A stretch of DNA of 64,000 bases from Blastomussa wellsi (GCA_947652115.1 OX393563.1:5087276-5151275), one strand, 5' to 3'. Positions 34,549-49,500 are shown, numbered from the stretch's first letter. Numbers and translations: made by a program. The notes: generated by a model from the sequence alone, not told the origin.

Positions 34549-37500
34549 CTAGCTGGCAGAGGGCAGGAAATTAGTATCGAGATAGTTATAACCAGCACTT
34601 GTGCTGCCTTCGCTGAGTCCAAGATAGTCACCGTCAACAAAGAACGTACAATTTCTGTTCATTGGTTCCAGCAGATGTTCGCTTGTGTGAGAACCAACGT
34701 TTATGTTTCCTCTGCAAAGTAAAATAAATTAAATGTTACCAAAACAGCTACTTTTCGTCGATCTTGGCCGGTTTGTCGTTTCGCGTTATTGAGCTTTCTC
34801 GCGCGAAATGCCAGATGTATGGAGCGGTGAAAGGTGGCTGTACTTATCAAATCTTAAGGGGGTTCTACCTTAATACCAATTTGCCATAAATTTGTTGCTA
34901 AGGAAGGTTTCTAACCGTCATATCTTGAAAACGTGCAGACCTCCTACGGATGAGCTTTTTGCTCCATTGAGGTTTGCTACATTGAAGATTCCTTCAAAGG
35001 TTTTTTAAATTCTCTTTTTCTAAAAATCACGGCTATACTTGACCAGTCTCATGATCAAAATAGAGAAACTGGATCCTACAACTTAAGCCCAGTGCCAATG
35101 CATAAAGAATGCGCACATGCCTGATGCTACGTATGTTTTTTATTTGCGTTTTCGTAAAAGTTATGACGTAATAAATACAAGTGTTAACAGACAGTACAGT
35201 AGCGTTCATCTGTTCCGTGTAAACAATAAATCCATACAACCTATTATAAAAAGGCTATGTTATTCTGATTCGGCGTAAGAAAAATCGAAATTCTTCCTCT
35301 TTTCCTCCCAGTTGTAGAGATTTCAAATTCTAATACGTGGTTTGGGACTGGTACTAATTTCGCACGCGCAATATGGATTTGTTTTCAAAGCAGTCGATCC
35401 TCCCATCAGCAACTGCCTGAGATCTGCAGTTAATGTCACCCCGTTAAAGACAAAGCTTTCTCGTGGAAAATCAACCCGTCTACCCAGCATTAGTTCCCTG
35501 ATTTTGACAAAAATAGCCACAACTCCATGAAATCACGGCATTCCCTTGCCTATACACTATCTGTAAACACTAACCTTTCAGCACACTCGGTACAAAAGTC
35601 AACACTAGCATCCGTTGAGCAGCCATTGCAGTGCCACCTTGTGCCTGATATCGGACTTACTCCACAGCCATCGCACTGAAAAGTCAAAACACCTCGTCAA
35701 TTAAACGCAGTTAAACCTTCATGTCCTTCCCTTTCAAGTATAAATAACTCTTAGGGCGCGTTCGTTTGGGATAGTCCGGAATAAAAATATATTCCGGAAT
35801 ATATTCCGGCTATTCTGCTCCTGGGAGCAGAATAGCAGGAATGGAAATCCAGGTATTCTAGAATGAGAATAGCTCCCAAACAAACGTTTACTCGCATTAT
35901 TCCAATTATTCTTATTCCGGATTGATCCCAAACGAACGCGCCCTTAGTTTTCATCTTACCATGTAGCCATTGTGCTTGACCTCTTCCTCAGTTTGCTGTA
36001 AATCAGAAAAAAGACCGTTGGATGAGAAACGGAAAAATTCGTATTTTTTGCAAACACGTTACGCTCTTTTCAGACCTTCGCCCTGCAACGATCGCGTCAC
36101 AAAAACGTCAAACGACAATAGGCCCTTTGCAGGATCCGGCCACATGGTCAAAAAAATATACGCCACGCTGGACGGCAGTCTTATTATTATTCTCGCACTG
36201 GGACATCCGAAACAAAGAAAAGTCAAGCTTGACTGGGTAAAGTGGCCTTGTTTGGCTGTCCTAGTGCGAGAACAGTGACAAGCTTGCCGTCCATGTGACT
36301 GGATCCTGGAAAGGGCCTATTCAAACTCTCACACTCGTCAATTTTCTTTTTCTTTTTTTTTTTTTTTCACGTTAATTTTTCTGCTTTTTTAGTAAAACTG
36401 AACTAAAAAAATGGCTAAAACCTTTCGCTCATGCACGAAATGTGCCTAGAACATCGAGATGAAGCTATCAAGTAAGTAGCTGAACGAAGGGGTAACTGTA
36501 ATTAGTTTTAGCGGAGCTCCGGCGGCCCGAAGCGCCGTAGAGCGGAGCCCCATACCTATAGAAATAGGAGAACCTTGCACGCATACAAACTACAAACAGG
36601 AAAACCATGCATTTCATTGCTCATGGTCAAAATGGCAAGCAGCATGACTCGCGGGCGCGTGCAAAATACGTACGTCCGTACGAGCGACGTCGTCCCAAAT
36701 ATCGATATGGCGGCCATAGTCCAGAGAGTTTGACCAGATCGCGGCTCAGATTTAGACTCATCGAGGCCACGAGTTCTTTTTTTAAGTTGACCGCTGACCA
36801 GGAAGTGTTTTCCACTGATCGCGGGCTCAGGTCCGATTTGGCTTCTGGAAGGCTTTTTTTAACTTTTCATGGTCATTCTCAGCGGAAATTGCTGCAATTG
36901 GAGCTGACGTTTTCAATTATTCCTATTTATTTCAGCTGTGGAATCTTTCTTGAGTAGTTGCACACGCCAGTGCTTTTAATGAACGCAATTTCAGAATTAT
37001 TCAGAACCAGCAAAAATACGGAGCTCCGCTTTTAGGCTTGGCTAAATCTATGTACTAAGCTGTTTTTCGAAGCCGCAAGGGTAAAAATTTTTTTTTTTTT
37101 CCACATGTTTTATTGCCATTTTGAAAATAAAAAAAAAGTGTTTACAAGGCTCTCAGTATACTCTATTTACATTTGTGAGCTATTGTTAATTATAAGTTAC
37201 ATTTATATTTGTAAACAATTACTATAATTATATTTGTGAACTATTATTTGTTAAATATAAGTACCATTTATATAATAACCACTTAGCCTGAAATTTTTTC
37301 TGTGTATTATTTTTAACAGCAATGTATTTCTCAGTTCTATATTTAACGTCTGCTTGTTTTAAGAAAACTTCACATTCTGGAATCTTATCTTGTTTTCGAC
37401 TTTGCCATATATGCAATTTTGCAAGAGTTATAAGATAATTCAATAACTCACATTTTTCTAATTTACCAATATAAACCGCAAGGGTAAAAATTGAAAATGT

Positions 37501-40500
37501 CCATCTGCCCGGATTTGTTCATTTCAGCACAAAACAACAGAGCTGTCGCGTCTTTCAACTAAACCCGAACTAAACGCAATGAAAACAACAAAGGAAACAA
37601 ACCACGTGAGTTAGAATATATCCCTTATTAATTTATTTATTATACTCAATTATTGTGGTCGCCCAGTGCTTCACAATTTGATTTAAATGTCGGGCATTAC
37701 AAAGAGGAATTTGAATGTTTGTTGGAATTGACGGCAACGAGCGCACTAGTTATGCAGCACTTGTCTCTCGCGCACAGCTAAATAACCATATACGCCGACT
37801 AAAAAAGCATATTTTAAAAATGCCAAAACTTTGTAATAATCGCTGTAAAATAGAACCTTCTAACCACACAAAGTAAAAACTTGCTGGCATCATCGGTAAC
37901 ATTTCCTTCACAATATATAAGCGTATAACTTTGTGTAGAGATATACATACGAATTTTATACCCCAAGCTTGCGAAACTTAGCAGCCGACAAAATTTTTAG
38001 CTCTTTTGTGCTACTTCATATAGTGGTCACAAATGTCTAGGAAATGCCGTTTCATTATTCAGAGTTGGAATTTCCGGGTAACTCGATCAGAAGTGATACC
38101 CTAAGCTCCCTCTTTAAAGTTTGAATTCTGCGATAAAAAGTTCTTGGCACCATTAATAAAAAAAATTACCAGATAGGGTTTCAAGAGCGCAAACGACCGA
38201 AAACGAGGAGATTCTTAGTGATGTTTAATTTTTATGTTTGGTTTTGTTGCGTGTGAGGAGTGGGCTTTTCACGATATCCCACGGTGGCTTTTATGGTCAC
38301 TCCCTTTAATATCTTAATTAATTCCCGAATTCACTATCTTCTTTGTCATTTGGAGGAAATATTACAACTCCATTTCCTTGAGGTACAATTATTACTTTTT
38401 GATTGAAATTATTCTGTCATTCTACATTGAATACGCGCTTCGCAAAAATTGTTAACTTATAACTTGTACCTTTGTTTGGTAATAATATCTTCTATTCCAG
38501 GTCGGCCAACAGAACTTCTGTAATTCTGTTGGGTTCACTTTTGAAAATAAAATAAAAATGAACCAAAAAGATATCAGTACATTTTCACCTTCTCTAATGC
38601 GTATTTCACCAATGCAAATTTGATAACCATTATTTTCTCTTTGCAAAAAATAGCATTCGAATCTTCGTTTTTATACAGAAATTATTATTATTATTACGTT
38701 AGTTATTTTACAAACAACACAAAGCTTTTGCCAATCTCCAATTGCTATACAAAGCACAACCGACATATGAAACCAGAATATCTTTCCTAAGTTTCTACTC
38801 ATGAAAATCGAATAGAAAATTTGTGGAATCCCAATAAATTTTGTGTTTTGTTCAAAGTGAAATTACCTTTCCACGAGAAATAAATTTTACAAAAGCTGCA
38901 ATGATTTTAATACAGCCAAAACATAGGATACAATAATAAATTTGTTAAGATAATAGTGAATTCAAATTAATACCACAGTTTGGAGGTCTAGGGAATATCA
39001 TTTTGTAAAATAAACATAAGCAGCTGTATATTATATTATTCCTTTTCTTCTTCAGAAATAAACTGTTTTATCCAGTGTAGAATGACAGAACAATCTATTA
39101 TATATAAATAGTAATAATATTACCTCAAGGAAATGTAGTTCTAGCATTTCCTCTAAATGGACAAAAGAAGATAATGAAAGCGGGGATTAATTAAGAAAGA
39201 GCGATCATAAAAGCCACCGTGGAATATCTCCGAGCACGCAACAAAACAAAACACGAAAATCAAACATCGCGAATAATCTCCCCGTTGTCGGGCCGTCTTG
39301 GTGTTGAAAAATATCTCGCCATGTTTTTTTATTAATGAAGTAAAGAACTTTTTTATCGCTGCTTAGGGTATCACTTCATTATGAAAATTGGAATAACTAT
39401 TAACAACTATTTTACTAATTCAATCAAAGACGAATTTGTCCTTAGGGTTATTACTCAAATTGTGAAAATAGAACACAGATATAAATCATCAGAGTCAGTA
39501 AAAAAAATTAAAGTTTGCATCTAAGAGGTTTCCAGTGGCAACTTGCAATCATCCGATTCTATTGGATGTGAAAAAGCAGATGTGTTTGTACAACTTATGC
39601 ATAGACTATTGGCAGCTGTGTTTCCTCGACTTCGTCTTGAAGCTGAGAAAGGTGGTGTTTTATACGTTTTCCATTGGATCAAGCAGATTATAAACCTATC
39701 ATCAAAATACATTACTTTCCATTCCAGTAAGTTGAAAGAAGGCTCTCTGGCCGAAGTTGCGACATGTTCAATTATTCACTTCAAGCTGGCTTTCTTTGTG
39801 ACCCAACCTTGGCCCTACATTCCAACTCTTCGCAGCTTTCCACAATACTCTTTGTGGTATCGGGTTTAAATATTGCATTATCCATAACAGCATCTCTTGG
39901 AAATGCGTTGATCCTCGTTGCCCTTCACAAAGAATCCTCCCTCAATCCGCCATCCAAACTGTTTCTACGTTGCTTGGCATTTTCAGACCTCTGTGTTGGA
40001 GTTCTTGTACAGCCTTTAGCGGTGGTCTCCCTTTTATCCGTTGTCTATCATCGCTGGAATCTTTGTCGAATTGGTGCACTTCTGTGGTATTCATTAAGCG
40101 AAATGTTAATAGCTTTTTCACTTACAACTTTGACTGCAATCAGTGTAGACAGACTTCTTGCTCTGTTGTTGAGCATCAGGTATCGACAAGTGGTGACCAC
40201 GAAGCGAGCTCGTTTACTCGTCGCACTGTTTTTGATCGTTTCCATTGCAAACTGGGTCCTAGAGCAGACGGACACTGTCGCTTTCCTCGTATATAACGCA
40301 TTAGTGTGGTTGTTATGGCTAATAACGTCGATCTACTGTTATCTGCGAATCTATCTCAATCTTCGAAATCTCATCCAAGCACAGGTTAATCCACAAGGAC
40401 AGCACAGTGGAACTTCACCGTCAAACTTGTCACGATATAAAAGGACAGTGTCCACTGCTTTGTGGATTTTTGCCGCAATGATCATTTGCTATTTTCCGTT

Positions 40501-43500
40501 CGGTTTGGTTTTGATTGTTAGCACAACCTTGTCTGAACCAAGCGAATCTCTAGTAGTTTTTACCTTTTTTGCAATAACTCTGATTTATTCAAATTCATCG
40601 CTGAATCCTCTACTGTACTGTTGGAAGATTCGGGAATTGAGACATGCAGTGAAAGAAATTATCAGAAATTTACAATACTAAATAGTCTATACTTCCAAGT
40701 AGTAATATGATGGTCAGAATTAACCCCTTTTTGGGATAGGTAACGGGATAGGGATAGGTAAATCATTAAAATGTATAAGTGATTACATATAGGTATAGGC
40801 ATACTAATAACCATTCGTTTTACACAGGAGAGACAATAGCCTTGCCCATGCTTGCCCTCTAAGTCAACACTGATTGGTTATTTTATAATCTATTACGTTT
40901 TCAAAATAACGCGTTTCCTTCCGTCAAGTCATTCATTGCAAATTTTGCTTGCCAAGAAAAAATTCTGTGGAATAGTCAACATCTGCGTATTGTAAGAAGT
41001 CATATATGACAAGTATCATAAAAATAAAAGACATTCTCCTCCCGAACGGCAAATGAACATGCAGTAAATTCGCCGGAACCCATTTATACACCTGGGTGAA
41101 AAGAGGCACTGTGAGAGTAAAGTGTCTTGCCCAAAAACACAACGCAGTGCCCCGGCTGGAGGCTCGAATCCAGACCGTCCGATCCGGAGTCCAGCGCACT
41201 AACCATTAGGCCACTGCGCCTCCCACAATATACGTAAGTGCACTCGTAACTTTTCAAATCACTAAGATGTCCACTTACAGAGAACACTTAAGTGGCTGTA
41301 ATTGTGATATATTGTGGCTGAAAAGGCGTGTAAAGGCAGCTTCAATAATTGTACGTATGTATGTATCTTTGTATGTATCTATCGGATATTGCATAAAACG
41401 ATTTTTTACGTGGAAAATAGCACATAAGTTAACGGGACCTATACATGGGTCCTGTACCTCTACTTTAACGAGAAATCTTTCTGAGAGGCGAACGGGAAGT
41501 TTTTGTCATTATTTAGTACTTGTAATGCACTGTTCAATTTCAAGGCTTACGTTTGCTCAACGAATGTTGTTGTGAATTTGATAATTGTCTACGCACTTGA
41601 AAACGCCAATTTTTTTTATTCAGCTACAAAGTGACAATCGAACAGGGATAGAAAAGGCGATATCAAATTTACTTGATTGACGTTTAATTTTTTTTCTATT
41701 ATTTAGCAATTATTAAATGAGGCTGAGTAGGATATGAAGAATTCTGCAGATCAAGGAGAGTGTTATCCACACGGGGAAATATTTTAAATGAATAATAAAA
41801 AGTAATATTTATTATTCATCTGCTTTTATCCACGCCGGGTCCCATTGGTTATAAACTGAACAGCAGATGTCATTTGGATTTTTCTTAAAATATTAATAGC
41901 AGCTTTTCTTCGACTCTTCAACACAAGACCAAGAAGACGAGAAAACTAGTGCTCGATACGGAATAGAATCGGAGCAGACTATAAACTGATCAACTAAATG
42001 CAACACTTTTCATAAAGCTCTTCTAATTTCAGATACAGCATGTCCAACAACTCGCTTCAAACTAGACCTCTTTGTAACCCTACCTCGACTGTACTTAGAA
42101 ACTCTTCAAGTTCCACTATGATCTTGGTGATATCAGGTATAAACATTGCATTATCCATAACAGCAACTCTTGGAAATTCGTTAATCCTCGTTGCTTTCCA
42201 CAAAGAATCCTCTCTTAATCCGCCATCCAAACTGTTTCTACGTTGCTTGGCAGTTTCAGACCTCTGTGTTGGACTTATTGTGCAACCGATGGCAGTAGTT
42301 TCCCTTTTATCCGCCGTGTACCGTCGCTGGAATCTTTGTCGAATTGGTGAAAGTCTGTGGCATTCATTTAGCATAGCGATGACAGGGATTTCACTTGCAA
42401 CTTTGACTGCAATAAGCGTAGACAGACTTCTCGCTGTTTTGTTAGGCATCAGGTACAGACAAGTCGTAACTAAAAAGCGAGCTCGTTTGGTCGTTGTGCT
42501 GATTTTGTTTATATCCTTTGCAAAATGTGTGCTACAGCACATAAACATTTTCGCTTTCCTCGTGAACAGCGCCTTAATGTGGATTCTTTGGCTAATAACG
42601 TCGATCTACTGTTATGCGCGAATTTATCTCACTCTTCAAAATCAAATCCAAGCACAGGTTACTCCACAAGGACAGTACAATGGAATTTCACCGTTAAACC
42701 TGTCGCGATATAAAAGGACAGTGTCCACTGCTTTGTGGATTTTTGCTGCAATGATGATTTGCTATATTCCGTTTGGTTTGGTTTCGATTTTTAGCACAGC
42801 CTTCCCTAAACTAAAAGGATCTCTAAAAATTATAAACTTTTTTGCATTAACTTTGGTTTACATAAATTCAACTCTGAACCCTCTCCTATATTGTTGGAAG
42901 ATCAGAGAGGTGAGACATGCAGTGAAGGAAATACTCAGAAATTTGGGGGTTTGTAAGTTATCTCGAGACTGAAGAACACAGTGAAAAAGAAATGGCGATA
43001 TGGGTGACATCAAGTCAAATCATGTAACGTCATGTCAAGTTAAGTCAAGTTATCTCAAGACAAATCAAACAGAAAGTCCTTAATATTTAATCTTTATTTT
43101 ATCTCACGTGTTGCGGACAACCAGCTATTATGGACACAACCTCGGAAGTGCTCACCCAGTCACCCAGTACTTCTGCAATTGCGCAGTCTTGGTACTACGA
43201 AATTCACTCGATCTTTCCTTCATCTTATACGAGGTGAACAAATTAAGGAAAGTCGATAATGTGCGCTGTCTCACATTACAACTAAAATGTTACACCTTTT
43301 GGCGACTGAAGGCATCCGACAGGTTTGTCTAGTAATAGCAACGGACAAATTGCGACCATTTTATTTACCATAAATATTACTGCGATAACTGAAACTCCGC
43401 TGTTGTCGTGCTGCCTGTACGCGGATTGAAAGAGAGGATAATAATAATAATAATTTTTAAAATCACTTCATTCAATCATTTACAATACTATTTACAATCT

Positions 43501-46500
43501 TAAAATAAACATAATAATAATAATAAATTTATTTAGCGTCTTGAATATTAAGTATTCATTCTCGTCCCCATAGCCCTTTTCATTTCTCTTAGCCAGCTGG
43601 GCCTTGGCACGAAAAACGAAGGGCTCTGGGGATTTTTTAGAAAAATGATTTTTTTTTGTTATTGCCTGTTTGAGAGCAAAGAAATCTTAAACGGAAGTCA
43701 AAATGTTCGCCGTATTGCAGCACACAACATGTAGAAACATCAATACTATATACATGAAGTCCGGAAGTCCTAGAATCTAGGACTGGAAATCCTTCGTCCC
43801 CGGGCCAAAGCCTTTCGTTTCTCGTGCCAAGGCCTCGGGCCACGAAAAGGGCTATGGGACGAGAATGAATTAACGTAAAATAAACTATTTATACAATTTA
43901 AAATACAACTAAATAGCTCAGAGATAGGACAAATTGCGGGTGGGGCAGGGATTCTTAAAAAGATCTATTCCATATTTTTCCAATAATGGAGTGACGTTCG
44001 TTAAGGATCTATAACTCCATTACAACTGTACTCATTTCCATCAAGGGCCGGGTGAACTTAAAACATGAAAAAGAGATATTCAACGCTATTTGGAGAACAA
44101 AGAAGAGATTGAGTCGGTAAGATATTTAGCTTTAGGTCTGGAGTGACAGCATTCACGATCACCAATAGAATATATTGAATATGTGAATCAACAGCTGTGT
44201 TTATACGGTTTAAAAATATATATTCAAAGTTAATAGCCGTACTTTCTTAAACTCGACATATATGATGTGGAAAAACATGGTCCTTTTCCGCTGGGTCAAG
44301 CAGATTATAGACTGCTCACCGAAGTAAATTTAGCAAATTTCAAGAACGTTCTGTGGTCGCAGAGGCAGCATGAACAACTATTCACTTCAATCTGGCTTTC
44401 TTTGTGACCCAACCATGGCCATACATCGAACCTCTTCGCAACTTTCAACTATTATTTTAGTGGTATCAGGTTTAAATATTGCATTATCCATAACAGCAAC
44501 TCTCGGAAATGCGTTGATCCTCATTGCTCTTCACAAACAATCCTCTCTCAGTCCGTCATCCAAACTGTTTCTGCGTTGCTTGGCATTTTCAGACCTCTGT
44601 GTTGGAGTTCTTGTACAGCCTTAAGCGGTGGTTTCCCTTTTATCCGCCTTCTACCATCGCTGGAACCTTTGTAGAGTTTGCGAGATCCTGTGGTATTCAT
44701 TGAGCATGATATTGACCGTTTTCTCACTTGCAACTTTGATTGTAATCAGCGTAGACAGACTTCTTGCTCTGTTGTTGGGCATTAGGTATAAAAAAGTGGT
44801 GACCCTGAAGCGAGCACGTCTACTTGTTGCACTGTTTTTCTTACACACGAACATTATCGCTTTCCTCGTGTGCACCGCCTTCATGTGGTTGTTATGGCTA
44901 ATAACGTCGATTTACTGTTATGTGCGAATCTATCTCAGTCTTCGAAATCTCATCCAATCACAGGTTAGTCCACAAGGACAGCAAAATGCAATTTCGCCGT
45001 TAAACCTGTCGCGATACAAAAAGACAGTGTCCACAGCTTTGTGGGTTTTGGCTGCAATGATGATTTGTTATACTTGGTTTTAATTGCCAGTACAGTCTTG
45101 TCTGGGCTAAAGGTATCTCTAGTAATCGGTCACTTCCTTGCAATAACGCTGGTATATCTAAATTCATCGCTAAACCCATTTCTATATTGTTGGAAGATCA
45201 GAGAGGTGAAACTTACGGTGAAGGAAACACTCAGGAAATTTGGTTTCTGTAAGCTATGTCGAGACTGAAGGACAAAATATCTATATATCTAGCAAAATAA
45301 AATCGTTGTTGTTGTTGTTGTTGTTAAATGTAAGTGTGGAATATTACTGAAAATATGGAATGAGGACTTCAACAGGCAATTGACAACACCTGCGTAACGT
45401 CAAGTAATGTCAAGTCTGATCAATACAAGCTAAAATACGTTAGCGACATTGCTTCACTGATTCTAGTTTCTGTCATTATTGCCAACTTGAATCAAGAAAA
45501 TTCTATTCAATGTAGAACGGTGGATGAATTTCTAGTTTTTACACCAGTATGTAATTTTACCTCGAGAAATGTAGGTCATGTAGGTATTCCTAACAATAGC
45601 TACAAAAGGCAATGCATTTTGTTGTCCAAATTGGGAGTTTTTGAAATTGATCAATCTCCTCATCAAATAATTACCAGTAGCCATGATCATTAAAAAAACG
45701 TAAATGCGTAGGGCGGAAAGGAATATTAATTATACTAAAAATTAATGGCAAGTGAAGAATTAGGGATTATGTTCTGATTTAATCTGAAGGACCATTCATT
45801 TTAGTTCTAAATGCTGTTCTTCTTATTGCTAAATGGCATATCTATATCAGGATACTAAATGTTAAGCCTTGCAGATAAACTGGGATTTTAGAGCTCAACA
45901 AAAGGAGGCGATGCTTCCAAAAAATAACGCTTTACCCAGTGGTAAACTTCAGCAATTTGACACAGATAGAAAACGGTCTTGTTTTTAATTTGTGTATGCT
46001 TGTTTAGGTTACTATGGTTTGGGGGTAACCGCTATAGAACTCTATTAAATTTCAGAAGATATGACAGTTTTGCCCTAAGGGTAATTACTAAGAATATAAC
46101 ATCAGATATATTATATGAAACACACTTTGACAATATAAGAACGGACCGATATTATAATTACCGCAGTTTTAAGAGGTTTTTAGAACAGAAACCTTTCACC
46201 GGCTTTTATGTTTCTTAGAATGTAGATAGCAGCATTTCCTTCAATATATATAAGTTAGACATTGAAACCGAGAGAGGGGGTGATTGCACCGTTTTCCTAG
46301 GATCAAGATCACAAGTTGATTACCGAAGTACAATAATTAGCGAGTCTGAATTCAACACGTTTGTCTAAAACAAGTCAGTTATGTGGAAAGTATTTTCCCC
46401 AAGGGTCATTATTCAGATCATGAAAGTTATTATCCGCACAAAACTTTGACAATACAAGAAGGAGACAATATTATAATTAAATTTTTAGAGGTTTGTAGCG

Positions 46501-49500
46501 TGGAAACAGCACGTGTGTTTTATGTATTCATTGGAATATTGATAGCAAAATTTTCCTCGAAACAGGGTATACCTTGAAACCGAAAGGGGATATTTACACG
46601 GTTTCGTTTGAACCTTGAAGATCAATAACTAATCACTGATGAGCGTAAGTTAGCGAGCTTAAATTTAATAGATTTATCTAAAACAACTCAGTAATTATGG
46701 ATGAAGGTAGTTGAGGATCTACACCTCCATTAAGAATTGCGGAAATAGATTATTTTCCCCAAGGGTGATAATTAAGAATATGAAGAAGATATAATCTTCA
46801 CTTTACTTTGACAATCTAGCAGAAATCGCAAGAGTTAGTTTCATATTGGAGTGACGACAGTCATTAGTCTCTGTTACCTTCGGATTCTATTGGATGGGAA
46901 TCAACAGATGCGTTTATGCAATTTATAAAATACTAACAGCTACAACAACCATAAAACACTAAATACACCTAAACGCTGAGTGAAATTCGTGTGTTAAACT
47001 TTTTATGTTGGATCAAGGAGATTAAAAGCAGGTCACCGAAGCACATAAACAACTTTTAACAATTCACTTAAATTAACTCGATTCATATAATCAAAATTTT
47101 CATGGTCTCTTTTTGGGGACAAAAAAAGCTTGAGCCACGCCCAGCTCGGTCTCCTTTAGCCTTGAGCCTCCCCGCCCCTTTCATATGCGAGTCCCACCCA
47201 GCGGCGCATACCCAACCACAACACTAAAGTACATTTCACTTATTAAACGACCAAGAAGTAGACCGGAAACAGATTTATTTAATCCCACACAAAGTTACCT
47301 CAGACAGAAAAACAAGGATGTTTCAACTCAAATTGCTTCATCGCATTATTTACACTGCGTAGGCTTAGAAAAATAAAACCACTTTTACCTCAATTAACAG
47401 TTGAACTAAAATACATTCAACACATTGAATATCTTATTGCCAAGACGCGGTGAAAATTTGTTTTCAACAACAGTTTGAGTAATACTGTAATTGTATTGTA
47501 TTGAAAGTAGTGTCTAGTATTGTTTGAAGCGTGCTTGTGTTGTAATGATGGATGAATAAAAAATAAAAAACCTTCGCTTGCGCCAAGTCAAACCAAGTAA
47601 AAAGAAAGCGTCTAATTATAAAAGTGTACACTTGGTGGTTTTGCTTAATTTTCTGGAAGGCGCGATGACCTAATAGTTCATTTAGTAAGGAAAATTGAAG
47701 AGTGTAGCCGGAAAGAATGGTTTCCCATGTTCAATAAGAACATAATGCACGCTTGAGGTCATGGAAAGCTGCTAGTGGATGCCCATGTTCCATACCCCAT
47801 GTATCCAGTCCGTAGTCGCCAGTGCATGTTTCCGGAGTCAGACCTAAAATTTGATGCAGCGTGGAATTTGATGTACCATGGAATTTGATGCGGCATAAAA
47901 TTTGATGCGGCATGAAATTGGACGAGACATAAAATTTGAATTTCGTAAATTTGGTAATTGTCTACGCACTTGAAAACCAAAAATATCAGGATATTACATG
48001 TTAGGCTTCCAGTTAAAGTAGGATATAAGAGCTCAACAAAGCTTTCAAAAAATAATACTTTACCCAGTGGTAAACGTGTATTGTATGCTTGTTTAGTTTG
48101 CAATGGTTTGGGGGCAAACGTTAAAAAACTCCATCAAATTTCAGAAAATATGACCGCTTTTCCGCAAGAGTAATTACTAAGATATATTATATGCAATCAG
48201 AAGCTTATCACCTAGACTAGGTGATAAGCTTGTGATGCAATATCCTTTGATAATATAGGAAAGAACCAATATTATAATTACCGCAGTTCTAAGAGGTTCA
48301 TAGAGCAGAAACCTCTCACTGGCTTTTTTGTTTCTTAGAATACAGATAGCAACATTTCCTTCAGCGTATATAAGTTAGACCTTGAAACCGAGAGAGAGGG
48401 TGATTGCACCGTTTTCCTTGGATCTAAATCACAAGTTGATCACCGAAGTACAATAATTAGCCAGTTTGAATTCAATACGTTTGTCTAAAACAAATCAATT
48501 ATTCAGACCATGAAAGTTATTATCCGCACTATACATTGACAATGCAAGAAAGAAACAATATTATAATTACATTTTAAGAGGTTTGCAGTGCGGAAGCCGC
48601 CTGTGTGTTTTATGTTTCCTTGGAATATTGATAGCAACATTTCCCTCGAAACAAGTTATATCTTGAAACCGAAAGGTGATATTTACACGGTTTCCTTTAA
48701 ACCTTGAAGATCAATAACTAATCATTGCAGGGACGGCGGAGCCGGGGGGGCTGGAGCCCCCCACTTTTTACGGCGATGACATTTTTTGTTTTAGTATAAG
48801 GTTCGTATGAAGAAATAATGAAAAAAGGAAAACGTAAATAACACAAAAAAAAAAGGAAAACGAAAACGAAAAAAGTCCGATTCACCACAGATTATCCCCC
48901 GAGATGAGGTTATCTGCAAACAAACTACTTCCGTTAACATTAATTCAATTCATGCTCAGTAGTTATTTGAGAAAAGACGTAAAATACATAGGGCACTAAC
49001 CAGATGAAACAAGTGCTTGAATCCTACTTGCTTAATTTAGTGACGAGAATTTAAAAAGCTGCTACAACCTTGTTCAAAACCTGTCGGAAACTTTTCGTGT
49101 TTACGTACTTCCGTACGCGCATCCTTTCTACACACAGGGAGCTTGTGTAAAAACCCAGGTTAGTGTACTAAAGCCAGGATATATCGTGGAAGGCTGAAAA
49201 ATATGTATCAAGCTTACAAAAGTTCCAAAATATTGCTATATCACAAAAAGTACCTGTCATGTTACACTTATCCTGGTTGTCTTTTCTTTAAGAAATATCT
49301 CACGGAGAACGTTGAAAATACCATATCCGAACTTCTAGATTTCAAAATTTTCTGGGGGAGGATGCCCCTCTAAAAACTCGCGCCTCCGGCGCTCGTTTTC
49401 AAGCCCCCCCCCCCCCCCCCCCCCACTTTCAAATACACTCCGCCGTCCCTGTATTGATGTGCGTTAGTTAGGGAGTTTGAATTTAAAGGTTTATCTAAAA

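Noticed and set aside
36607..36957. 116-codon frame inside an inverted-repeat element
   Set aside because: No transposase or other domain; lies in a non-autonomous element.
39543..39869. 108-codon frame overlapping the start of GPCR copy 1
   Set aside because: Another frame than the receptor, not conserved upstream of copies 4 and 5.
42057..42548. 163-codon frame antisense to GPCR copy 2
   Set aside because: A mirror of the receptor coding sequence; similar shadows occur opposite every array copy.
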